Shown: piece by piece, positions 8,204 through 16,111 of the stretch | Layout: each line of letters begins with the position of its first letter | Numbering within the stretch: position 1 is the first letter of the stretch | Assembly (NCBI GenBank): GCA_000230935.2 | Contig: AGIQ01000001.1 | Span: 62,001-126,000, forward strand | Reading direction: 5' to 3' | Source: Mycolicibacterium rhodesiae JS60 | Lineage (GTDB): Bacteria; Actinomycetota; Actinomycetes; Mycobacteriales; Mycobacteriaceae | Length of the DNA: 64,000 nucleotides | Made by a program: the position numbers and the translations under genes | Notes under the pieces: generated by a model | What the model saw: only the letters and a program-made list of their open reading frames with translations | Database searches by the model: none | Told to the model about the DNA's origin: nothing

Positions 8204-8542
8204 ATGACCGCATCAAACGCCACCGAGACTCCCGAGCAGGCACCTCGGAGTCGGTTGTGGGTGAATTGGCTGCTGGCGCTGTCCACGATCTTGGGTGCCG
8301 GGGTCGTCCAGCTGTTCGCGATGGGCGCGGTGATGAGCACGTCAGCCTGCAGCGCACCCAATTGCCCGAAGCCCAGCGGATTCGTCTACGGCCTGCTCAC
8401 CTATGGTGCGCCGGTCGTGGTGGTAGCCGCGATCGTGCTGTCGTTCTTCACCGCGCGGCTTCCGCGTGGGTGGCTAGTGCCAGCGGTCGCCTGGCTGTTG
8501 CTGATTCTGGACGTCGCGATCCTGGCGGTGACGTTCTCCTAG
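8204..8542 (+). CDS. Small three-helix membrane protein of unknown function
   Basis: A 112-residue protein with three predicted membrane helices: LWVNWLLALSTILGAGVVQL, VYGLLTYGAPVVVVAAIVLSF and WLVPAVAWLLLILDVAILAV. Between the first two is an extracytoplasmic loop with two cysteines (TSACSAPNCPKPSG) that could form a disulfide. I do not recognise the family. It lies 43 bp after the antiporter in the same direction and converges with the AraC gene, overlapping its end by 4 bp. Confidence 0.6.
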   Translation: MTASNATETPEQAPRSRLWVNWLLALSTILGAGVVQLFAMGAVMSTSACSAPNCPKPSGFVYGLLTYGAPVVVVAAIVLSFFTARLPRGWLVPAVAWLLLILDVAILAVTFS

Positions 8543-9525
8543 CCGACGCCACGACGCGCCCGGTAGGCGGCGGGGCTGATTCCGTTGGCCCGCTTGAACG
8601 CGGTGCTCAGCGCGAACGGGGTGCTGTAACCGACGTGGCGTGCCACCGTCGCGATCGTGGCTTCCGAGGAATCCAGTAGATCGGCGGCCAGTGCCAGGCG
8701 CCACGTGGTCAGGAATGCGATCGGCGGTTCACCGACCAGCGCGGTGAACCGGCGAGCGAACGCGGCGCGTGAGCTGCCGGACGCGGCAGCAAGATTCGCA
8801 ACCGTCCAGGGATGTGCGGGGTTGTTGTACATCAGCCGCAGTGTCGGTCCGACCACGGTGTCCGACTCGGCCGTCCACCACGGCGGCGCGGTGCCGGGCC
8901 GGTTGAACCACGTTCGCAGGAAGTCGAGCAGCAGCAGATCGAGCAGCCGATCCAGGAACGCCTCCTGGCCGGGACCGTCGCACGCCGCCTCGGCCGAAAG
9001 TAACTGCGGCAGTTGACTTTCCAACTCGATGGACCGCAGAACCGCGACGTTGGGCAGTGCGCCGAGCAGTCGTTGGCTGACCGCGCTGTGGCCTTCGTAG
9101 GCGCCGACGACCGCGCGGGTGGCGCCCGTCTCGCTGTTGCCCCACGTGCGGACACCCAGTGCCATCGCGAATTTCAGGTCTTCACCCGACACTGTGGTGC
9201 ATCGCTGGCCCGGGTGGATGACGACTTGTGGCGAGGTGGTGGCGCGGTCGGCGAGGATGTAATGCCCGGCGCCGCGGGCCAGGGCCACATCCCCGGCGGT
9301 CAGGTGGATCGGTGCGGTGTCCCCGTCGGGAGACAGCACGGCCGCGCCGTCGGTCACGCAGATGAGAGTCAGCGGCGCCTCGTCCTGGATCCGCATCGAC
9401 CACGGTGGGTCGAGGACCATGCGCAGCACGAAGGCACCGTGTGCGCGGACCCCGTCGAGCAGGCCTACGGGCGCGTCCACATCCGGCAGCCTAATTGAGA
9501 CGAATGCGTATGCAATCGCAGCCAT
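8539..9525 (-). CDS. AraC-family transcriptional regulator
   Basis: A 328-residue regulator. The N-terminal half is a cupin-type AraC-binding domain (about residues 10-190; PPWSMRIQDEAPLTLICV, HLTAGDVALARGAGHYIL). The C-terminal 100 residues hold two helix-turn-helix motifs (WTVANLAAASGSSRAAFARR and ATIATVARHVGYSTPFALST) ending in the usual FKRANGISPAAYR. ATG at 9525 is preferred; the frame is open to 9582. It diverges from the DUF1772 gene at 9567, a common pairing in which the regulator controls its neighbour. Effector unknown. Confidence 0.87.
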   Translation of the reverse strand: MAAIAYAFVSIRLPDVDAPVGLLDGVRAHGAFVLRMVLDPPWSMRIQDEAPLTLICVTDGAAVLSPDGDTAPIHLTAGDVALARGAGHYILADRATTSPQVVIHPGQRCTTVSGEDLKFAMALGVRTWGNSETGATRAVVGAYEGHSAVSQRLLGALPNVAVLRSIELESQLPQLLSAEAACDGPGQEAFLDRLLDLLLLDFLRTWFNRPGTAPPWWTAESDTVVGPTLRLMYNNPAHPWTVANLAAASGSSRAAFARRFTALVGEPPIAFLTTWRLALAADLLDSSEATIATVARHVGYSTPFALSTAFKRANGISPAAYRARRGVG

Positions 9526-9566
9526 CAACGATGTTCTGTCTCTCCTCGGCACAGTTGACTGGCGAT

Positions 9567-10028
9567 ATGTCGAGTTCCCCACTTGTGTACCTGGCCACCG
9601 CCGCCGCTCTCGGCGCCGCCGCGATCGGCGGTCTGTTCTACGCCTTCTCGACCTTCGTGATGCGCGGTCTGGATCGGACCGGTCCGGTGCGGGCCGCCAC
9701 CGCGATGCGCGGCATCAACGCCGAAGCCCAGGCCAACGGGCCTTTTCTGACGATGTTCCTCGGCTCGGCGCTGGTCGCCCTCGTCGTGGGCATAGCCGCT
9801 GCCACCCAACTGCGCGTTCCCGGAAGCGGGTGGATTCTGGCCGGCGCCGTGCTCGCGCTGGTTCCGCTGGTGGTCACCATCGCCGTCAATGTCCCGCTGA
9901 ATGACCGGCTCGCCGCGGGCCTACCGTGGCAGGGCTACTACCCGATCTGGACCCTCTGGAACCACGTGCGCACAGTCGCGCCTGTGCTCGGTTCGGTGCT
10001 GATGGTGATCGGCGTGCGACTGCGTTAG
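9567..10028 (+). CDS. DUF1772 membrane protein
   Basis: A 153-residue protein with about four membrane helices (YLATAAALGAAAIGGLFYAF, GSALVALVVGIAAATQL, WILAGAVLALVPLVVTIAV, TVAPVLGSVLMVIGVRL). The F-S-T-F-V-M-R-G-L motif after helix 1 and the NVPLNDRLA motif are typical of the DUF1772/anthrone-oxygenase-like family, whose members sit near oxidative tailoring enzymes. ATG at 9567 is the likely start; upstream in-frame TTG/ATG codons would extend into the divergent AraC gene. Its stop overlaps the converging RDD gene by 4 bp. Confidence 0.78.
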   Translation: MSSSPLVYLATAAALGAAAIGGLFYAFSTFVMRGLDRTGPVRAATAMRGINAEAQANGPFLTMFLGSALVALVVGIAAATQLRVPGSGWILAGAVLALVPLVVTIAVNVPLNDRLAAGLPWQGYYPIWTLWNHVRTVAPVLGSVLMVIGVRLR

Positions 10029-10945
10029 CTGGGCGGCACGAACCCGTCAGTTCGGGGCGCGGCCTTGGGTGCGACGACTCCAGGTTGCGGCGTGGCCGGA
10101 TACGACGGCGGCGGGACACTCGGATGGGAGGGGTACGACGGCGGCGGAGCGGCAAACGTCGGCGGTGGCGGCGGTCCGGACGGCCGCAGCCGGGCCAGCT
10201 CGCGGCGATGCCGTTCGGCGAGGACAGCCGCGAGAACGTATTGCGGCGGGACGCCCGGCGGTGGCGGCGGCGAGACCCGGCCGGCGATATCGGTGGCGAT
10301 TCGGTACGCCATGTCGTTGCGCACCTCGGGTGTCAATTCTGGTGCCCGCGCGAGGAATTGGCGCGCCAGCTCAGCCTGGTCCGGGGTGAGTGCGGAAAGT
10401 TCGAGCGACGCGGCCCACCACGCCAGCGCGGGCGGCATCACCGGAGGGGGCGGCAGCTTGGGGCCTCGTTCGCTGATCACGACGGTCCCGGCGAAGACGT
10501 CGCCGATCCGCTTGCCGCGCGGCGAGATCAGGCTGCAGATGACTGCGGGGCCACCCATGAACGTGAAGATCTCGATGAACCCGGCCAACCCGCGAAACAG
10601 GGCTTGCCGGAAGCGTTCTGGGCCACCGTCGTCGGACACCACGCGAAGGCCCATCGCCATCTTGCCCAGAGACCTTCCCCGAGTGGCGGTTTCGAAGACG
10701 ACGGGATAGCCGACGATGACCAGCACGGTGAAGATGATCAGGACCGCGGCGCTCAGCGCCTCATCGAACTGGGTGAGCGTGGCTGCCCACAAGAGCACGC
10801 CGATGACGTAGCCGATCATGACGACGGCGAGGTCGATCAGCGCGCCGACGGCCCGCACCGGCAGTTGCGCGATCTGCACGTCGAGGACGACCGCGTCCCC
10901 CGTCACCACGGTCTCGGGCACCATGTCCACCAACGCTACTAGCAT
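10025..10945 (-). CDS. RDD-family membrane protein with Pro-rich tail
   Basis: A 306-residue inner-membrane protein like Rv3695. The RDD domain covers about residues 20-155: helix 1 VRAVGALIDLAVVMIGYVIG with the R and D, helix 2 AAVLIIFTVLVIVGYPVVF, then TRGRSLGKMAMGLRVV and GKRIGDVFAGTVV. The cytoplasmic C-terminal half carries an acidic helical segment and a proline-rich tail (PPPSYPSHPSVPPPSYPATP). The start may be ATG 10945 or ATG 10924 (MVPETVVTGD). Only 7 bp separate its longest start from the divergent SpoIIM-like gene. In mycobacteria RDD, SpoIIM, DUF58 and MoxR genes stay together, suggesting one envelope system. Confidence 0.85.
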   Translation of the reverse strand: MLVALVDMVPETVVTGDAVVLDVQIAQLPVRAVGALIDLAVVMIGYVIGVLLWAATLTQFDEALSAAVLIIFTVLVIVGYPVVFETATRGRSLGKMAMGLRVVSDDGGPERFRQALFRGLAGFIEIFTFMGGPAVICSLISPRGKRIGDVFAGTVVISERGPKLPPPPVMPPALAWWAASLELSALTPDQAELARQFLARAPELTPEVRNDMAYRIATDIAGRVSPPPPPGVPPQYVLAAVLAERHRRELARLRPSGPPPPPTFAAPPPSYPSHPSVPPPSYPATPQPGVVAPKAAPRTDGFVPPS

Positions 10946-10952
10946 CGGCCGA

Positions 10953-11945
10953 GTGGACGTCGACGCTTTCGTGCTGGCTCACCAGGACACCTGGAAGCGG
11001 CTCGAGGAGCTGGTGAAGCGGCGGCGACGGTTGTCCGGCGCCGAAGTGGACGAGCTCGTCGAGCTCTACCAGCGGGTCTCCACCCATCTGTCGATGGTCC
11101 GCTCGGCCTCGTCGGACTCCGTTTTGGTGGGGCGGCTGTCCAGCCTGGTGGCCCGCGCCCGCGCCGCCGTGACCGGCGCGCATGCTCCGATGTGGCACGA
11201 ATTCGCCCGATTCTGGACCGTCTCGTTCCCGGTGGTGGCTTACCGGGCGTGGCGGTGGTGGCTGGCCACCGCCGTCCTGTTCTTCGCGGTGGCGGCGGTC
11301 ATCGGGATCTGGGTCGGCGGCAGCCACGAGGTGCAATCGGCACTGAGCACGCCGGAGGAAATCGAGCACCTGGTCAACCACGACTTCGCCTCGTACTACA
11401 GCGAGAACCCGGCCGGCTCGTTCGCGTTGCGGGTGTGGGTCAACAACTCGTGGGTGGCCGCACAATGCATCGGCTACGCGATCCTGCTCGGTATCCCGAT
11501 CCCGTGGGTGCTGTTCCAGAACGCGGCCAACCTCGGTGTCATCGGCGGGCTGATGGTCGACTCCGGTAAGGCAGACGTGTTGTTCGGGCTGCTCATCCCG
11601 CACGGCCTGCTGGAGCTGACGGCGGTGTTCCTCGCCGGGGCGGTCGGCATGCGGCTCGGCTGGACGGTGATCTCGCCAGGTGATCGGCCCCGCGGCCAGG
11701 TGCTGGCCGAGCAGGGCCGGGCGGTGGTGGCGGCTGCGGTCGGATTGACCGGGGTGCTGTTGGTGTCGGGGCTGCTCGAGGCGTTGGTGACGCCGTCGCC
11801 GCTGCCGACCTTCCTGCGGATCGCCATCGGCGTGGCGGCCGAGGTCGCATTCCTGTCGTATGTCGTCTACTTCGGCCGGAAGGGCACCCGCGCCGGCGAG
11901 ACCGGGGATATCGAAGACGCCCCCGACTTCGTCCCAACGGGCTGA
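10953..11945 (+). CDS. Stage II sporulation protein M-like membrane protein
   Basis: A 330-residue protein, the same length as I recall for Rv3694c. A soluble helical N-terminus (VDVDAFVLAHQDTWKRLEEL ... SSLVARARAAV) is followed by five or six membrane helices of the SpoIIM family, with motifs AASYR-like FPVVAYRAWRWW, WVNNSWVAAQCIGYAILLG, GLMVDSGKADVLFGLLIPHG and LELTAVFLAGAVGMRLGW. SpoIIM in sporulators works with peptidoglycan hydrolases during engulfment; here it is presumably an envelope-remodelling component. The start GTG (10953) lies 7 bp from the divergent RDD start, which leaves almost no 5' leader. Confidence 0.88.
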   Translation: MDVDAFVLAHQDTWKRLEELVKRRRRLSGAEVDELVELYQRVSTHLSMVRSASSDSVLVGRLSSLVARARAAVTGAHAPMWHEFARFWTVSFPVVAYRAWRWWLATAVLFFAVAAVIGIWVGGSHEVQSALSTPEEIEHLVNHDFASYYSENPAGSFALRVWVNNSWVAAQCIGYAILLGIPIPWVLFQNAANLGVIGGLMVDSGKADVLFGLLIPHGLLELTAVFLAGAVGMRLGWTVISPGDRPRGQVLAEQGRAVVAAAVGLTGVLLVSGLLEALVTPSPLPTFLRIAIGVAAEVAFLSYVVYFGRKGTRAGETGDIEDAPDFVPTG

Positions 11946-12022
11946 TTTCTTCCCGCGACCAGACGCATACGTCCCCGACACGCCGGGAATTTGTGTCCCT
12001 TTGCGTCTGCTCGCGATGGAAA

Positions 12023-13345
12023 CTACAGCCGGCCGGTGGCCTTCATCGCCAGATAGCGATCGGCCAGGGCCGGCGCAAGGTCCTCCGGCGGCGCGTCGAC
12101 CACCTCGACGCCCTTGTGTCGCAGCCGGCTGGCGATGGTCCGGCGATCATTGCGGGCGCGCTCGGCGGCCGCCGCGTCGTACACCTGGGCGGCATCGGCG
12201 CGGCCCGCTGCCAGTTCGTCGACGCGCGGGTCGGACACCGCGGCCACGATCACCTTGTGCTTGGCCGACAGCTGCGGCAACACCGGCAGTAGGCCCTCGT
12301 CGAGTGCCGAGGCGTTGAGGTCGGTCAGTAGCACCACCAGGGCGGTGCGGCGCACCCGGCGCTGCACCGCGGCCACCATTGCGGTCGCATCCGATTCGAT
12401 CAACGCCGGCTCCAAGGGTGCCATCGCCTCGACCAAGTGGGCCAGCAGCTCGGTCCGGGAGGCACCGAACACAGCTGCGCGGGTGAGCCGGTCGTGGGCG
12501 AGGAAGTCGACGTGGTCGCCTGCCCGTGCGGCCAGTGCGGCCAGCAGCAGCGCGGCGTCCATCGACCAGTCCAGCCGCGGCCAGCCGCCCGGATCGCGCG
12601 CGGTGGGATCCACGCCGACGCGCCCCGCCGAGGTGCGGCCGGTGTCGAGCACGATCACCACGCGCCGGTCGCGTTCGGGGCGCCAGGTACGGACCACCAC
12701 GTCGGCGCGACGGGCGGTGGCCCGCCAGTCGATCGACCGGACGTCGTCGCCGACGACGTATTCACGCAGCGAGTCGAATTCGGTGCCCTGGCCGCGGATC
12801 AGCACCGGCAGCAGGCCGTCGATCTCACGGAGCCGGGCGAGCCGGGACGGCAGATGCTTGCGCGACAGGAACGGCGGCAGGATGCGCACCTGTCCCGCGA
12901 CGGGATGCGAGCGCTGCCGGCCGGCCAGACCCAGCGGCCCGATCGATCGGACAGTGACTGCTTCGGAACGCAGGTCGCCGCGACGGACTGGACGCAACTG
13001 CGTTGTGACGGTGACGGTTTCAGATCTCTTGACCGTGAGCCGGTGTGCGCGGGGTTGAGCACAGGCGCTCGGCGGCCAGGCATCGCGCAGGGCGCCACGG
13101 AACCGGCGAGTCCCAGCATTGTGGACGTGCAGGACGGCATTGACGGGTTGACCCAGCCGCGCCGACGTGTCGCCGGCCCGGCTCAGCTGCAATGCACGCG
13201 GGCTGCCCGCCAACGCCACGTCGATGGCGACCGCGGCCAGCAGCACCACCAGCACCACAGCGAATGTCGTTGCCGGCCAGGGTGACAGCGCGATCGGCAG
13301 GACGCCCACCAGGGCGATCAGACCGGTGCGCCCGGTGAGGGCCAC
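12023..13345 (-). CDS. DUF58 / von Willebrand A-like protein
   Basis: A 440-residue protein with two N-terminal membrane helices (LIALVGVLPIALSPWPATTF, VVLVVLLAAVAIDVALAG), a beta-rich segment, and the DUF58 core with EFDSLREYVVGDDVRSIDWRATARR, followed by a vWA-like fold containing the MIDAS-like VIVLDTGRTS. DUF58 proteins are the usual substrate or partner of MoxR AAA+ ATPases. The GTG start overlaps the moxR stop as TAGTG. Downstream in the operon on this strand nothing follows before the convergent SpoIIM gene. Confidence 0.9.
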   Translation of the reverse strand: MALTGRTGLIALVGVLPIALSPWPATTFAVVLVVLLAAVAIDVALAGSPRALQLSRAGDTSARLGQPVNAVLHVHNAGTRRFRGALRDAWPPSACAQPRAHRLTVKRSETVTVTTQLRPVRRGDLRSEAVTVRSIGPLGLAGRQRSHPVAGQVRILPPFLSRKHLPSRLARLREIDGLLPVLIRGQGTEFDSLREYVVGDDVRSIDWRATARRADVVVRTWRPERDRRVVIVLDTGRTSAGRVGVDPTARDPGGWPRLDWSMDAALLLAALAARAGDHVDFLAHDRLTRAAVFGASRTELLAHLVEAMAPLEPALIESDATAMVAAVQRRVRRTALVVLLTDLNASALDEGLLPVLPQLSAKHKVIVAAVSDPRVDELAAGRADAAQVYDAAAAERARNDRRTIASRLRHKGVEVVDAPPEDLAPALADRYLAMKATGRL

Positions 13346-14328
13346 TAGCGTGGCACCGGCACCGCGGCCAGGATGCCGTCGAGCACGCCGTCGGGGGTGG
13401 CTCCTTCGAGTTCGGCTTCCGGGCGCAGCGCGATCCGGTGGCGCAGCGTGGGCCGGGCCATGGCCTTGACGTCGTCCGGGGTTACGTAACCGCGGCCGGA
13501 CAGCCACGCCCAGGACCGTGCGGTGCCCAGCAGTGCGGTCGCACCGCGCGGCGATACGCCGAGCTGCAGTGAGGGTGAATTCCTTGTCGCACCGACGATG
13601 TCGACGATGTAGCCGAGCACCTCGTCGGCGACTAGTACCTGCTTTACGGCTTCGCGGCCCGCAGCCAGCTCGGCTGCCCCCGCCACCGGGCGGATGGCGC
13701 TGAGATCGCGCGGATCGAATCCGCCGGCGTGCCGGGACAGGATCGCGATCTCCTGATCACGTGGCGGCAGAGGCACATTGAGCTTCAACAGGAATCGGTC
13801 CAGTTGCGCCTCGGGCAGTTGGTAGGTGCCCTCGTATTCGATCGGGTTCTGGGTGGCAGCCACGATGAACGGATCCGGTAGCAGACGGGGTTCGCCATCG
13901 ACACTGACCTGGCGCTCCTCCATCGCCTCGAGCAGGGCCGCTTGCGTTTTCGGTGGGGTGCGGTTGATCTCGTCGGCGAGCATGAGGTTGGTGAACACCG
14001 GCCCCTCGCGGAAGGCGAAGGCCGCGGTCTTCGCGTCGTAGACGAGTGAGCCGGTGACATCGCCGGGCATCAGGTCGGGGGTGAACTGCACCCGCTTGAA
14101 CTCCAGCTGCAGTGCGGCGGACATCGCCCGCACCAGTAGGGTTTTGGCCACGCCCGGAACGCCTTCCAGCAGTACGTGTCCGCGGCACAGCAGGGCGATC
14201 ACCAAGCCACTGATCACCGCGTCTTGGCCGACGACGGCTTTGCCGATTTCGCCGCGCAACGCCAGCAGCGCCGCACGGGCCGCATCGCTCTCGGCGGTGG
14301 AGGGGGGAGGTGGGGCGAAGTGCGTCAC
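13345..14328 (-). CDS. moxR2: MoxR-family AAA+ ATPase
   Basis: A 327-residue cytosolic ATPase with Walker A EGVPGVAKTLLVRA, Walker B LMLADEINRTPPKTQ, sensor 1 FIVAATQNPIEYEGTYQLPE and the C-terminal lid (RGATALLGTARSWAWLSGR). MoxR proteins act as chaperones that load metals into or mature vWA-domain proteins, here presumably the DUF58 product just downstream. GTG at 14328 overlaps the preceding TGA as GTGA, so an upstream extension in the same frame is rejected. It is the centre of a five-gene, tightly overlapping operon. Confidence 0.92.
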   Translation of the reverse strand: MTHFAPPPPSTAESDAARAALLALRGEIGKAVVGQDAVISGLVIALLCRGHVLLEGVPGVAKTLLVRAMSAALQLEFKRVQFTPDLMPGDVTGSLVYDAKTAAFAFREGPVFTNLMLADEINRTPPKTQAALLEAMEERQVSVDGEPRLLPDPFIVAATQNPIEYEGTYQLPEAQLDRFLLKLNVPLPPRDQEIAILSRHAGGFDPRDLSAIRPVAGAAELAAGREAVKQVLVADEVLGYIVDIVGATRNSPSLQLGVSPRGATALLGTARSWAWLSGRGYVTPDDVKAMARPTLRHRIALRPEAELEGATPDGVLDGILAAVPVPR

Positions 14329-15449
14329 GACTTCGTGACCTGCCTTTCGATGTCGTCGAGTGCTTGAGCAAGATGGAGCAGATCCGAATCGGTGGACGGT
14401 GCTGGTCCGAACAGTAGATGGTGCACGCTGTTGGCGTCCCCGGCGTAGCGCTGGACGACAGCGCTCAGCACTGTGGCGGGAGAAGGGTTGGGGCCCAGGC
14501 CCAGCCGGGGTGTGAGCCGCTGGAGGGTCGCGGTGCGCAGTGCTTCGGCGGCGCGGTCGCGGGCCCGGCGGGACCGGTAGAGCCGGGCGCGTCCCTCCAC
14601 GGTCTCCGAGGCCCGCACCACCACGGGCAGCTTCTCGGCCACCAGAGGGCCCAGCCGGCGGCCCTGCCAGATGGCCAGAAGCAGGACGGCCAGGCACAGC
14701 TGCCAGACAATCCACGTCACCGCGTCGGGCATCAGATCGGTGAGTGACGAGCCGGCCGCGCCGCTTTGACCTTCGGCTTGCTGGGGTGCGTACCAAACGA
14801 GACGGGGCCGGTTGCCGGCCAGATTCATCGCGAGCGCGGCATTGCCCTCCTGGAGCAACCCACCGTTGGTCATGAAGTCCGCGGTGCCGACGACGGTGAT
14901 CGTGCGACCGTCGGCGTGGTAGCGCACCAGCGCCCCGCCGTAGCACCGGGTCACCTCGACGTCACGGGCTTTTTCGTAGGTGTCGGTGGCGCCCAGTTGC
15001 ACGGTCCCGGCCCGAATGGCTTCGCGCAGATCACAATCGGGTTCCATGGTGAGCATGCTGGCGCCGCCGAGGCGGATGTCGGGAGCCAGCGCTTGTCGCA
15101 CGCGCGAGGTGGGTTCGAGGATCAGCCGGTCACCGGGAACATCGGCCAGCCGGGTCAGCAGGTCCGTTCCGCGCGTGTAGTAGGTCTCGGCTGCCAGCAG
15201 CAGACTGTCCGGCCGGGCGGCGCGTTCCACATCGGCGACGGTGTTGGCCACGACGACGTCGACGCCGCGGTCCCGAAGCAGGGCTACCAGTGCGCGTGCT
15301 CCGTCGGAACTGGTGGATTCGGGATCCATCCGGCCGCCCGGGCGTGGCGCGGTGAAGTACGCGCCGATCGCGGCGATGGCAGATATCGCGATCAGCGCCA
15401 GGGCAATCCAGCGTCCGGTGCGCCAGCGCTGGCCGATGGTGGTGCTCAC
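14325..15449 (-). CDS. DUF4350 membrane protein of the MoxR operon
   Basis: A 374-residue protein like Rv3691. One N-terminal membrane helix (WIALALIAISAIAAIGAYF) leads into an extracytoplasmic DUF4350 domain (ALVALLRDRGVDVVVANTVA ... LILEPTSRVRQALAP), with a second helix near residue 255 (VTWIVWQLCLAVLLLAIW) and a cytoplasmic basic tail. The domain resembles glutamine-amidotransferase-like folds used as scaffolds. The GTG start at 15449 and the stop both lie in 4-bp overlaps with neighbours. Function unknown beyond its fixed place with MoxR and DUF58. Confidence 0.85.
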   Translation of the reverse strand: MSTTIGQRWRTGRWIALALIAISAIAAIGAYFTAPRPGGRMDPESTSSDGARALVALLRDRGVDVVVANTVADVERAARPDSLLLAAETYYTRGTDLLTRLADVPGDRLILEPTSRVRQALAPDIRLGGASMLTMEPDCDLREAIRAGTVQLGATDTYEKARDVEVTRCYGGALVRYHADGRTITVVGTADFMTNGGLLQEGNAALAMNLAGNRPRLVWYAPQQAEGQSGAAGSSLTDLMPDAVTWIVWQLCLAVLLLAIWQGRRLGPLVAEKLPVVVRASETVEGRARLYRSRRARDRAAEALRTATLQRLTPRLGLGPNPSPATVLSAVVQRYAGDANSVHHLLFGPAPSTDSDLLHLAQALDDIERQVTKS

Positions 15450-16099
15450 CGCAGCGGAGCCCAGGTGTCGGCGACGGGCGGAGCACTCAGGTCGGCACTG
15501 GCCGGGGTGGCGTGCCGGCGCAGTGCGTCGTCGAGTTCGGCGACGAGGCGGTAGTTGGGTTCGGTGCCGGGTTGCTCGCCGTAGGTGACGTCGTTGAACA
15601 CCGTCGCCGCGCGGCGCAGCTCGCCGGCGAACGAGGGCATCAGCTCGCCCGCATCACGGGCGAGCTCGTTGGCTGTCCGGCCGGGGACCGGGTTGAGCAT
15701 TCCGGTCTCTTCCAGGTGGCGCGCCACCGCTCGAAGCCGGTGACGGATCGCTGCGGCCCAGTTACCCTGAGCCGCATAGGCTTCCGCAGTCGCTCGGTGT
15801 TCGGCCGCGCTGAGTTCGTGGATGCCGAACAGGCCGATGTCCTTGCCGCGGTTGGTCTGCATCGTGCGTCTGGCAATCCGCACCGCGACGATGAGCGCCA
15901 CCACGACCACGATGGCCAGCACCGTGAGAGTCAACCAGCCGCCCGGGATCGACGAACCTTTGAGGATGATCCGGTAGAGCAACTCCTCGAACCACTCGCC
16001 GATCCTGTCCATCAGTGATGTCTTGGGATAGATGGGTTTGGCGAGCTCCCGCTGGGCCAACTCGTGGGCCGTCTCACGGTCGATGTCGATGGTGGGCAT
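15446..16099 (-). CDS. DUF4129 membrane protein of the MoxR operon
   Basis: A 217-residue protein like Rv3690 (recalled as the same length). It has a short N-terminal arm (ETAHELAQRELAKPIYPK), an amphipathic helix, one strong membrane helix (WLTLTVLAIVVVVALIVAVRIA), then a cytoplasmic domain with the DUF4129 motif (AAIRHRLRAVARHLEETGML ... NPVPGRTANELARDAG). DUF4129 is often fused to transglutaminase-like domains in MoxR clusters; here it stands alone. It overlaps the DUF4350 gene by 4 bp and lies 12 bp after the multi-pass gene. Confidence 0.86.
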   Translation of the reverse strand: MPTIDIDRETAHELAQRELAKPIYPKTSLMDRIGEWFEELLYRIILKGSSIPGGWLTLTVLAIVVVVALIVAVRIARRTMQTNRGKDIGLFGIHELSAAEHRATAEAYAAQGNWAAAIRHRLRAVARHLEETGMLNPVPGRTANELARDAGELMPSFAGELRRAATVFNDVTYGEQPGTEPNYRLVAELDDALRRHATPASADLSAPPVADTWAPLR

Positions 16100-16111
16100 G
16101 GTGATCCGCGG

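Noticed and set aside
8169..8207. Twelve-codon GTG frame ending in ATGA at the small membrane protein start
   Set aside because: GTG-initiated mini-frames of this size are expected often by chance here, and nothing else supports it.
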